In this document: one piece after another, positions 7,103 to 12,966 of the stretch
Layout of the letters: every line of letters starts with the position of its first letter
Numbering within the stretch: position 1 is the stretch's first letter
NCBI GenBank assembly: GCA_036654795.1
Contig: JAVVRI010000088.1
Location: 1-12,995, forward strand
Length of the DNA: 12,995 bases
Source of the DNA: JAVVRI01 sp036654795
GTDB lineage: Bacteria; Bacteroidota; Bacteroidia; Bacteroidales; Tannerellaceae
Direction of reading: 5' to 3'
Made by a program: the position numbers and the translations under genes
The notes under the pieces: model-generated
Seen by the model: only the letters and a program-made list of their open reading frames with translations
The model's database searches: none
What the model was told of the DNA's origin: nothing

Positions 7103-7254
7103 AGTATTTTAACCTGATTCCTTTTGGTCGTTTAGGGAATAATAGGTAGGCGGATTCTCTGTGATTACCGAGTTCGCCTGTCATTCTTTTGCACAAAAAT
7201 GCGATTTGTGTGTAAAAATCAACGTAAACCAGTGTGTATTAAATCAGAAAAGCT

Positions 7255-7262
7255 TACTTTTG
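7255..7262 (+). promoter_or_regulatory. putative promoter of the acyl-CoA synthetase gene
   Basis: TACTTTTG matches the -7 consensus 25 bp before the ATG at 7288. The -33 region holds no clear TTTG. The gap shared with the divergent padR promoter (7034-7287) shows nothing else I can name. Confidence 0.45.
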
Positions 7263-7287
7263 CAACATCAATTCAAAATCGAGAGTT

Positions 7288-9096
7288 ATGGTCTACTACC
7301 ACTTTGCTGAGTTAATACACCGCCAGGCAGATAAGTACGGTTCGCGTACCGCCTTGAAGTACCGTGATAACGAGAGTCGTAAATGGCTAAAAATATCATG
7401 GAGGGAATTTGCAGACAGAGTTATGCTGACTGCTGAGGCAATGGCTGAATTTGGAATAGAAGTACAGGAAAACGTGGGCGTCTATTCTCAAAACATGCCA
7501 CAATGCTTGTACACCGACTTTGGTGCCTATGCCAATCGAGTGGTGCCTATACCTATGTATGCCACTAGTTCGCCGGCTCAAGTAGAATACATTATTAATG
7601 ATGCAGTCATTGGTACCCTGTTTGTGGGGGAACAATTGCAGTATAATAACGCTTACAAAGTGCAAAAGGAGTCATCCGTACTGAAGCGTATTATTATCTT
7701 TGATTCTGCGGTAAAGCTAAATCCCGACGATAAGACATCCGTTTACTTTGAAGATTTCTTGCGTCTGGGGGACAATGCGCATGCGCAATCCACCGTGAAA
7801 GTACGCATGAACGAAGCGACTCCTGAAGATTTGGCTACCATTATCTATACTTCCGGTACTACCGGCGAACCGAAAGGGGTGATGCTCCATCACTCTAATT
7901 ATTTGGAGGCAATGCGCATACATGATATTCGTCTGCCGGTAGTGAATGATAAAGATACTTCTATGTGTTTCCTTCCGCTTACCCATATTTTCGAAAAAGC
8001 ATGGGTATGCTATTGCTTGCACAAAGGCGTAAAGGTAGCAATCAATAAAGACCCGAAGCTGATACAAGAAACATTGCCTGAGGTACATCCTACGCTGATG
8101 TGTAACGTACCCCGCTTCTGGGAAAAAGTATATGTGGGTGTGCACGAGAAAATTAACAGCTCTTCTCCCACGATGAAGAAGATATTCTTGGATGCCATTG
8201 AGACTGGTCGTATTTACAACCTAGAGTATAAAAATAAAGGTCTTAAGGCTCCTTTTATGCTGGAAATGAAGTTTAATTTCTACAATAAAACGGTCTTTAC
8301 TCTCCTAAAGAAGGTACTTGGCATTGAGCGTGGGCGTTTCTTCCCGGTAGCCGGCGCTCCACTTTCGGATGCGGTGAACATGTTCCTTCAATCGGTAAAC
8401 ATACCTATTATTTATGGCTATGGATTGAGCGAGACGACTGCAACCGTTAGTTTTTATCCCGAACAGGGCTTCCAGTTTGGTTCTATTGGCACCTTAATGC
8501 CGGACGTAAAGGTGAAGATCGATCCTACAAACAACGAAATACTCGTGAAGGGTAAAACGATCACTTCTGGCTATTACAAGAAGTTGGACGAGAACGTAAA
8601 ATCTTTTACTGAAGATGGATACTTCCGTACCGGCGATGCCGGACGGTTGGAAGGAGACGTGCTTTTCTTTACGGAGCGCATCAAAGACCTTTACAAAACT
8701 TCAAATGGAAAATATATCGCCCCGCAAGCTATCGAGATATTGATGGGAAGCGATAAATATATCGAGCAAATTGCTGTTATTGCGGACGAACGCAAGTTTG
8801 TCAGTGCCCTGATTGTGCCTGCTTATACGTTGCTTGAGCAATACGCTGCTCAGAGGAATCTGAGTTATGCCAGTCGTAAGGAACTAATGGCCGACAAGGA
8901 AATAAACCGCCTGATCGAATCGCGCATCGAAGAACATCAGAAGAATTTGGCTCCTTATGAGAAGATCAAAGTATTCACCTTGTTGTCCGAACCGTTTACG
9001 ATGGAAGGGCGCGAACTGACTGATACGCTAAAGTTGCGTCGTCCGGTCGTACTCGAGAAGTATGCCGCTCAAATAGAGGCTATGTATACGAACTAA
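7288..9096 (+). CDS. long-chain fatty acid--CoA ligase (AMP-forming)
   Basis: Activates fatty acids to acyl-CoA through an acyl-adenylate, consuming ATP. The 602 residues are typical of the FadD15/LACS branch of the ANL superfamily. Visible motifs in order: the phosphate loop IIYTSGTTGEPKGV (185-198), FLPLTHIFEK (228-237), YGYGLSETTA (376-385, A5-type motif), YFRTGDAGRLEGD (445-457, with the ribose-binding Asp450), ERIKD (463-467), and the C-terminal LTDTLKLRRP (577-586), whose Lys582 is the probable catalytic lysine. There is no signal peptide, so it is cytosolic or peripherally membrane bound. It is transcribed divergently from padR and followed by prfB after 48 bp with a separate promoter. 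The physiological chain length is not evident. Confidence 0.93.
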   Translation: MVYYHFAELIHRQADKYGSRTALKYRDNESRKWLKISWREFADRVMLTAEAMAEFGIEVQENVGVYSQNMPQCLYTDFGAYANRVVPIPMYATSSPAQVEYIINDAVIGTLFVGEQLQYNNAYKVQKESSVLKRIIIFDSAVKLNPDDKTSVYFEDFLRLGDNAHAQSTVKVRMNEATPEDLATIIYTSGTTGEPKGVMLHHSNYLEAMRIHDIRLPVVNDKDTSMCFLPLTHIFEKAWVCYCLHKGVKVAINKDPKLIQETLPEVHPTLMCNVPRFWEKVYVGVHEKINSSSPTMKKIFLDAIETGRIYNLEYKNKGLKAPFMLEMKFNFYNKTVFTLLKKVLGIERGRFFPVAGAPLSDAVNMFLQSVNIPIIYGYGLSETTATVSFYPEQGFQFGSIGTLMPDVKVKIDPTNNEILVKGKTITSGYYKKLDENVKSFTEDGYFRTGDAGRLEGDVLFFTERIKDLYKTSNGKYIAPQAIEILMGSDKYIEQIAVIADERKFVSALIVPAYTLLEQYAAQRNLSYASRKELMADKEINRLIESRIEEHQKNLAPYEKIKVFTLLSEPFTMEGRELTDTLKLRRPVVLEKYAAQIEAMYTN

Positions 9097-9108
9097 GGCT
9101 TTTTTGCC

Positions 9109-9116
9109 TATCTTTG
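9109..9116 (+). promoter_or_regulatory. putative prfB promoter, -7 box
   Basis: TATCTTTG lies in the 48-bp gap between the ligase stop and the prfB ATG, which begins 28 bp after the box. No convincing -33 element is seen; cotranscription with the ligase gene is also possible. Confidence 0.45.
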
Positions 9117-9144
9117 TGCGGTTAATAATTTAAAAAGAAAAGAT

Positions 9145-10270
9145 ATGATCACATCAGACCAACTACATAATGTGTTGGAACGCGTTGAAGCGTTGAGGGG
9201 GTACCTTTGACATCGATAGCAAGGTAATACAATTAGAAGAAGAAGAACTACGTACGCAGGATCCCAGCTTTTGGGAAGATGCCAAGCGTGCTGAGGTTCA
9301 AATGAGAAAGGTTCGTGAACTGAAGAAGTGGATCGAACTCTATAACGAGGTGCGCGGCAATGCCGACGAGCTGAATTTAGCTTTTGAATATCTAAAAGAG
9401 GGTATCCTTACGGAAGAAGAGGTAGACGCCGCCTACAATGTGGCCTTTGCGCAGGTAGAAGATTTAGAGTTTCGCAACATGCTTCGTCAGGAAGCTGACC
9501 AATTGGGTTGTGTGCTGAAAATTAATTCTGGTGCTGGTGGTACTGAAAGTCAGGATTGGGCTTCCATGCTGATGCGTATGTATATGCGTTGGGCGGAATC
9601 AAACGGATACAAGCTGACCATCAATAACCTGCAAGAGGGAGATGAGGCTGGCATTAAGACCGTGACCATGCAAGTGGAAGGCGATTATGCCTATGGCTAC
9701 CTCAAAGGGGAAAATGGCGTACACCGTTTGGTGCGCGTCTCTCCATATAATGCGCAAGGCAAACGAATGACCTCTTTTGCCTCCGTATTCGTTACCCCGT
9801 TGGTGGACGATACGATTGAAATAGACATCAATCCGGCAGATTATACTTGGGATACTTTCCGTTCCGGTGGTGCTGGCGGTCAGAACGTCAACAAGGTAGA
9901 GACCGGTGTACGTATCCGTTACAACTATAAAGATCCGGATACCGGCGAAACGCGCGAAATATTGATTGAGAATACCGAAAGTCGTTCTCAGTTGGATAAC
10001 CGTGAAAACGCAATGCGCCTGCTCCGCTCCATGCTTTACGACATGGCGCTCCAAAAACGTATGGCGCTGCAGCAACAAGTGGAAAGTAACAAGAAGAAAA
10101 TTGAGTGGGGATCGCAAATACGTAGTTACGTCTTTGACGATCGTCGTGTAAAAGATCATCGCACAAATTTCCAGACATCCGACGTTAATGGCGTGATGGA
10201 TGGTAAGATAGATGGCTTTATAAGGGCTTACCTAATGGAATTTGCAGGAGAAGAGAGCGCTGAAAAGTAA
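9145..10270 (+). CDS. prfB: peptide chain release factor 2 (programmed +1 frameshift)
   Basis: Recognises UGA and UAA in the ribosomal A site and triggers peptide release. Frame 0 starts at ATG 9145 and stops at an in-frame TGA (9208-9210) after 21 codons. Skipping T9208 continues at GAC (9209) to the TAA at 10268-10270, giving 374 residues. Domain 1 is helical; GAGGTESQDWASML follows at about 129-142; the codon-recognition tripeptide reads SPY (199-201), where many RF2 have SPF; the catalytic GGQ is at 244-246 (FRSGGAGGQNVNKVE). The residue corresponding to the variable position 246 of E. coli RF2 is Val. The frameshift gives autoregulation: when RF2 is scarce, the UGA pause favours shifting and more RF2 is made. 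The large open frame that begins at 9302 is an internal part of this gene. Confidence 0.97.
9196..9211 (+). promoter_or_regulatory. prfB +1 programmed frameshift site
   Basis: AGGGGG (9196-9201), TAC, then the slippery CTT followed by TGA C is the canonical prfB arrangement, with the internal Shine-Dalgarno-like element at the standard 3-nt distance from CTT. The Leu-tRNA on CUU slips to UUU, bypassing the UGA. Confidence 0.95.
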
Positions 10271-10288
10271 ACTTTTTTGCGCCAACTA

Positions 10289-10319
10289 TTGCATAACCCG
10301 ATTAAAAGTCGTAATATTG
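10289..10319 (+). promoter_or_regulatory. tRNA promoter
   Basis: TTG (10289-10291), 20-bp spacer, then TAATATTG (10312-10319), one base off the TAnnTTTG consensus. It lies between prfB and the tRNA and gives the tRNA independent transcription. Confidence 0.6.
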
Positions 10320-10326
10320 CATCCGA

Positions 10327-10347
10327 TTTCAGAGCCAGTCTCTGAAA
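10327..10347 (+). promoter_or_regulatory. perfect hairpin in the 5' leader of the tRNA
   Basis: TTTCAGAG (10327-10334), loop CCAGT, CTCTGAAA (10340-10347) is an 8-bp perfect stem. It begins at about the expected transcription start and ends 4 nt before the mature tRNA 5' end, where RNase P cuts. It may protect or position the precursor leader. Confidence 0.6.
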
Positions 10348-10351
10348 TACC

Positions 10352-10425
10352 GGTCCCATAGCTCAGTTGGTTAGAGCACCTGACTCATAATCAGGGAGTC
10401 CTTGGTTCAAGCCCAAGTGGGACCA
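10352..10425 (+). tRNA. tRNA with CAT anticodon, probably tRNA-Ile2 (otherwise tRNA-Met)
   Basis: A complete 74-nt cloverleaf: acceptor GGTCCCA/TGGGACC (all seven pairs), D arm GCTC/GAGC, anticodon stem CCTGA/TCAGG with loop CTCATAA (anticodon CAT at 10386-10388), T arm CTTGG/CCAAG with loop TTCAAGC. CCA is not encoded. The anticodon alone would be Met. However, acceptor pairs C4:G69 and C5:G68 are the known marks by which TilS recognises tRNA-Ile2 and converts C34 to lysidine, and the T loop resembles the E. coli Ile2 form. There is no initiator-type mismatch at 1:72. I lean to Ile2 (reads AUA after modification). Confidence 0.95.
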
Positions 10426-10440
10426 CAAAATGATAATCAG

Positions 10441-10473
10441 GCAGTTACAAGTCATATTGTAGCTGCTTTTTTT
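10441..10473 (+). terminator. tRNA terminator
   Basis: GCAGTTACAA (10441-10450), loop GTCATA, TTGTAGCTGC (10457-10466): ten pairs including one G-U, followed by seven T. It lies 16 bp after the tRNA. Confidence 0.88.
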
Positions 10474-10532
10474 ATGCTCCGTGACGTTTTCGTGACGCAA
10501 CAAAAGCCCCGCCAATTACGGCAGTGCTTTAA

Positions 10533-10563
10533 TTTTTATAAAAGGGGATGCTTCAGCACCCCC
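10533..10563 (-). terminator. terminator of hicB
   Basis: GGGG (10544-10547), TGCT (10549-10552), loop TC, AGCA (10555-10558), CCCC (10560-10563) forms an 8-bp stem with one A-C mismatch. On the minus strand it is followed by a U-rich run (10533-10543). It lies about 30 bp after the hicB stop. Confidence 0.65.
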
Positions 10564-10594
10564 TACCATTGTGAACTAAGCTGTCAAACAATAA

Positions 10595-11005
10595 CTACAC
10601 AACGGATAAAAATTCCTGTCCTATTTTATGCAGACCTTCAACGATTCTTGCCCTTTGCTCCGGACGTGGATTACGCATACCACGTGCGTAATGGCTCAAT
10701 TGCCGCTCGTTAATACCGGATGCCCGTGCAATGGCTGCCAAAGATGTATATTGTTCACATTTGCGAAGAAGAGCTGATGTCTCCAGAGAGAATACAACTT
10801 CGTATTCTCCATTTTTAAGATATTCCGGAACGATATCTCCATCGGCTACCATTCCTTCAATATGAAATTCAAGAGATTCAATAAAAGATTTCTGAATGCC
10901 CTCAAATGTCTTGTCTGTCACTACTATACACCCTTCTACCTGATCGCCAGCAGTGGCACAATAGTTGTTTCCTGACCAACTGATATAAGCATTTACTTTT
11001 TCCAT
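10595..11005 (-). CDS. hicB: HicB-type antitoxin with C-terminal helix-turn-helix
   Basis: A 136-residue antitoxin of the HicAB type: it neutralises the HicA mRNA interferase and represses the operon. The N-terminal part (about 3-75: VNAYISWSGNNYCATAGDQV, TFEGIQKSFIESLEFHIEGM) matches the degenerate RNase H-like HicB fold. The C-terminal part (about 85-133: YTSLAAIARASGINERQLSHYARG) is an XRE-like helix-turn-helix. I chose the ATG at 11003-11005 because the fold starts there; longer in-frame starts fall inside hicA. It follows hicA by 26 bp on the same strand, but the toxin frame is broken, so this antitoxin may now act without a partner or serve against other HicA toxins. Confidence 0.85.
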   Translation of the reverse strand: MEKVNAYISWSGNNYCATAGDQVEGCIVVTDKTFEGIQKSFIESLEFHIEGMVADGDIVPEYLKNGEYEVVFSLETSALLRKCEQYTSLAAIARASGINERQLSHYARGMRNPRPEQRARIVEGLHKIGQEFLSVV

Positions 11006-11031
11006 GACACCTGTTTTATTGTGTAGGGGGA

Positions 11032-11226
11032 TTATTTCCACCCGGCTTGTTTCCAAATACTGTTTAATAACTCCTGGCTCAGTGTTTCGTTTAACTTGTT
11101 GTTTACCGTCACTTTACCTTACTTTTCGGGGTGTTTAAATTGTCGGTGATCTCCTTTCCAATAAGAAAGTACCCATCCAGCTTCCTCCAACAATTTAATA
11201 ACCTCTTTTACTTTGTATCGTTTCAT
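11032..11226 (-). pseudogene. hicA: hicA toxin gene interrupted by an in-frame stop
   Basis: HicA toxins are small double-stranded-RNA-binding-fold mRNA interferases. From ATG (11224-11226) the frame reads MKRYKVKEVIKLLEEAGWVL through the conserved GDHRQFKHPEK, which contains the catalytic histidine (His27). It then meets TAA at codon 36 (11119-11121). The very same frame continues GKVTVNNKLNETLSQELLNS, then IWKQAGWK and TAA (11032-11034), exactly the normal HicA C-terminus, for 64 codons in all. So a single substitution creating the stop explains the break; the usual residue there is often Ser, consistent with TCA to TAA. The 35-residue remainder lacks the last strand and helix and is probably inactive. 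Confidence 0.88.
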
Positions 11227-11231
11227 GTTGT

Positions 11232-11246
11232 TATTGTTTGACAATA
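11232..11246. promoter_or_regulatory. candidate HicB operator
   Basis: TATTGT, spacer TTG, ACAATA is a perfect 6-bp inverted repeat ending 5 bp before the hicA ATG on the minus strand. HicB proteins with helix-turn-helix tails bind palindromes at the operon promoter, so this is a reasonable candidate, but it is short. Confidence 0.4.
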
Positions 11247-11276
11247 CAACGGTAGTAATATTAATATCACTTAATG

Positions 11277-11482
11277 CTACATCATTGCATATAATGTCGC
11301 TTGGTACTCCGGATCGAACCCATCTGGAGTACATTTAAAATGGATATCTTTACACACAAACTTTTATTATTTACGATAAATACATCGGTAGCAAGTGGAA
11401 TCACAGTGTCAAGTATAACGTGCATGGTCGTTTTTTCTTCTGTGTTGATAATTGGTGCTTTTGAGTAAATCAGATTATACAA
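11277..11482 (-). pseudogene. possible frameshifted small gene, unrecognised
   Basis: Upstream of hicA on the same strand, one frame gives MHVILDTVIPLATDVFIVNN (from ATG 11423-11425, open back to 11482). Another frame gives KDIHFKCTPDGFDPEYQATL, then YAMM and a stop (11277-11279). Both halves look coding and could be joined by a one-base shift near 11350-11360. I recognise no family. The stretch might equally be a chance frame in a decayed region. It abuts the 35-bp repeat copy at 11482. Confidence 0.25.
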
Positions 11483-11516
11483 CTAAAGTTTTGCACCCCT
11501 TGTCATACAGTCACTT
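11482..11516. repeat. 35-bp direct repeat, left copy
   Basis: Matches 12893-12927 with only two differences over 35 bp; weaker similarity with small indels extends to AGATTAT on one side (11472-11478) and ATAG on the other. On the minus strand it reads K-stop-LYDKGCKTLVV, like the right copy. From 11517 to 11659 I see no gene, only short inverted repeats such as TCTACA-N14-TGTAGA. Confidence 0.85.
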
Positions 11517-11659
11517 GATCAGTCTATATACCATCGGGAGTATTCTCAACAAACAATAAGTTTAAAGACTTCTACATTTCCCCCCTCACCTGTAGACTCT
11601 CATCATATAGATCATGAATGAGTCTCAGTACGGTTGCCCTGAAATTTAACCGGATTATA

Positions 11660-11690
11660 TTGATTTAGAACTAAAAAACAATTATATTTG
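11660..11690 (+). promoter_or_regulatory. promoter of the unrecognised lipoprotein
   Basis: TTG (11660-11662), exactly 20 bp, then TATATTTG (11683-11690): a full match to the Bacteroidetes promoter pattern. The leader to the ATG at 11776 would be about 80 nt. Confidence 0.7.
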
Positions 11691-11709
11691 CACCTATAAA
11701 CATTTCGTA

Positions 11710-11750
11710 CAAGCAAGGAGAGGCGGTTAAAGGTTCATACGCCTCTTTTT
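11710..11750 (+). promoter_or_regulatory. terminator-like hairpin in the lipoprotein leader
   Basis: CAAGCA (11710-11715) overlaps AAGGAG (11715-11720). AGAGGCG (11719-11725) pairs perfectly with CGCCTCT (11740-11746) across a 14-nt loop, and five T end the unit (11746-11750). The layout and distance from the -7 box match the greA leader. It could attenuate the gene or yield a short RNA. Confidence 0.5.
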
Positions 11751-11775
11751 AATAATTTATGAGCTATTAAATATT

Positions 11776-12534
11776 ATGAAGAAAATAGTATGTAAAATGA
11801 TTCCGATAATCGGAATAGTCCTTTTTTCAGCAGGTATCCTCTCTTGTTCTTCTGACAATGGAGTAGAAGACTTACCAATCCATACAGTTGCGGTTCCTAT
11901 TAAGATTGGCAACCACTTAGAATCAACTAATAAAAACGCCACTGAGAAGATATTAGCTAAACTAAAGGATCTTCGATACATTGGTATTTATAGCAAGGCC
12001 CCTTATCTTGCTTTTCCTGTTGATTTCAGACAAGAGAATGTAAAACAGGCCGACAAGGAAAAAGTATTGGCTGATTTAACGGCCCAAGCCCACACTCACT
12101 ATGCGGCGGCTGTCGAAAAAGTAAACAAGTACGACTTCAACAGCCTTGTCTCTGATGAGTTTGCAGCGGCACGTGTCATGCTTGATATATCTATTGAAAA
12201 TAAATCTTATGACATTGATGTTCAAATTCAAAAACCTTTGATTTGGGATAAAGCATGGATTACCAATGTTGTCGATTGTCCGATTCAAGAGATAAACTTT
12301 GAAGGAACGACGAACGTTTTAGCAACACTGCATATGCAGGGTGGTAGCGCAACTAAATCCGTAGACGTTAGTCGTAGCAGCGATAATACGATAGTCATCG
12401 AAACATCCGACAGTAGTTATGCTTTCAAGTTGCTTTCTGCAACTCAGATGCAGTTAATCCAGATTAGATTCCTAAGTACCAGTAAAATAACCGATGTAGC
12501 GACTAAAAACTATGTGTTTAATCACAAAAAATAA
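11776..12534 (+). CDS. predicted lipoprotein, function unknown
   Basis: A 252-residue protein I do not recognise. A lipoprotein signal peptide (residues 1-23) ends in GILSC with Cys24. The following SSDNGVED is acidic and somewhat like the Bacteroidetes surface-export signal, so exposure on the cell surface is possible. The body mixes a helical part (about 50-130, rich in Lys/Glu/Ala) with a beta-rich C-terminal half (NKSYDIDVQIQKP, TNVLATLHMQGG, NTIVIETSDSSYAFKLL). It has one extra cysteine in VVDCPIQ. The gene has its own promoter and a leader with a terminator-like hairpin. A three-codon frame (ATG AGC TAT TAA, 11759-11770) ends 5 bp before the start. It lies between the two 35-bp repeat copies, in opposite orientation to the decayed genes around it. 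Confidence 0.8.
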   Translation: MKKIVCKMIPIIGIVLFSAGILSCSSDNGVEDLPIHTVAVPIKIGNHLESTNKNATEKILAKLKDLRYIGIYSKAPYLAFPVDFRQENVKQADKEKVLADLTAQAHTHYAAAVEKVNKYDFNSLVSDEFAAARVMLDISIENKSYDIDVQIQKPLIWDKAWITNVVDCPIQEINFEGTTNVLATLHMQGGSATKSVDVSRSSDNTIVIETSDSSYAFKLLSATQMQLIQIRFLSTSKITDVATKNYVFNHKK

Positions 12535-12650
12535 GTTATCAAAGAAACGTGCTCTATGTGAAAGTGCCGTTTGATGGTGGCGAATCGAAAACTATCAAGG
12601 AAAGCACAACCTCGAAGAAACAAATTTTAGAACCCACCTTCAGCCAATAA
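12521..12650 (+). pseudogene. coding-like tail fragment after the lipoprotein
   Basis: In the +2 frame relative to the lipoprotein gene, the sequence reads NVLYVKVPFDGGESKTIKES, then TTSKKQILEPTFSQ and TAA (12648-12650). Residue usage looks like genuine protein. No start codon or promoter of its own is seen, and a TAA just upstream closes the frame. It may be the 3' end of another gene cut off during rearrangement, or a lost extension of the lipoprotein reached by a frameshift. Confidence 0.35.
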
Positions 12651-12674
12651 ATAAGCTCTTAGTTATCAGACTAA

Positions 12675-12719
12675 GCATTGCAATGATGCTACAAGTACTT
12701 TGCAGCATCATTGCAATGC
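12675..12719. repeat. perfect 16-bp inverted repeat
   Basis: GCATTGCAATGATGCT (12675-12690) and its exact complement AGCATCATTGCAATGC (12704-12719) flank a 13-bp loop. There is no U-run after it on the plus strand, so it is not a standard terminator, although it lies between the lipoprotein and the convergent remnant. Confidence 0.9.
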
Positions 12720-12766
12720 CTTTGTAGTGAACTTGCCCTTATGCCTCACTACGTTTGTACAGAATC

Positions 12767-12966
12767 TTAATACCCTATTTGCAAAGAAAGTATCCGCTCC
12801 CGATACCAGGGGGCATCAATCTCTTTTAGTTTGGCTGACATTTCGCGAGCTGCTCCACGATCTCTCTGTTTTCTTCCAGCGAAAGATTATTTACTAAAGT
12901 TTCGCATCCCTTGTCATACAGTCACTTATAAGTCCTATTCAGCTGTAACAGTTTCTGTTTTAGCAT
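12767..12966 (-). pseudogene. broken small gene of about 66 codons, unrecognised
   Basis: From ATG (12964-12966) the minus strand reads MLKQKLLQLNRTYK, then TGA (12922-12924), then LYDKGCETLVNNLSLEEN and REIVEQL. At about 12845-12852 the frame shifts by one base and continues as REMSAKLK, EIDAPWYRERILSLQIGY and TAA (12767-12769). Repairing one base and the TGA (Trp would fit) gives a smooth, largely helical protein. I do not know the family. Part of its 5' region is the right copy of the 35-bp repeat. Confidence 0.5.
12893..12927. repeat. 35-bp direct repeat, right copy
   Basis: Second copy of the repeat at 11482-11516, in the same orientation, about 1.4 kb apart. It lies inside the 5' part of the broken small gene (codons 14-25), so the left copy may be a fragment of a related gene. 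Confidence 0.85.

Noticed and set aside
9205..9211. The prfB frame break as a mutation or sequencing error
   Set aside because: AGGGGG-TAC-CTT-TGA-C is the well-established programmed frameshift signal.
9302..10270. A separate 322-residue release-factor gene
   Set aside because: It is the downstream part of prfB, joined to the ATG at 9145 by the programmed frameshift.
10265..10290. AAAAGT-AA-ACTTTT at the end of prfB as a terminator
   Set aside because: The loop would be only 2 nt and the T residues are within the stem, leaving no free U-run.
10480..10497. CGTGACG-TTTT-CGTGACG direct repeat as integrase or iteron sites
   Set aside because: Only two 7-bp copies with no integrase or replication gene in sight; too short to support a claim.
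11006..11056. Longer HicB start at a TTG (11054-11056)
   Set aside because: It would overlap the hicA C-terminus and add residues not belonging to the HicB fold; the ATG at 11005 fits.
11530..11660. TGA read as Trp across the decayed minus-strand stretch (a recoded phage remnant)
   Set aside because: TAG and frame changes also interrupt the segments and no recoding machinery is seen; ordinary decay explains it.
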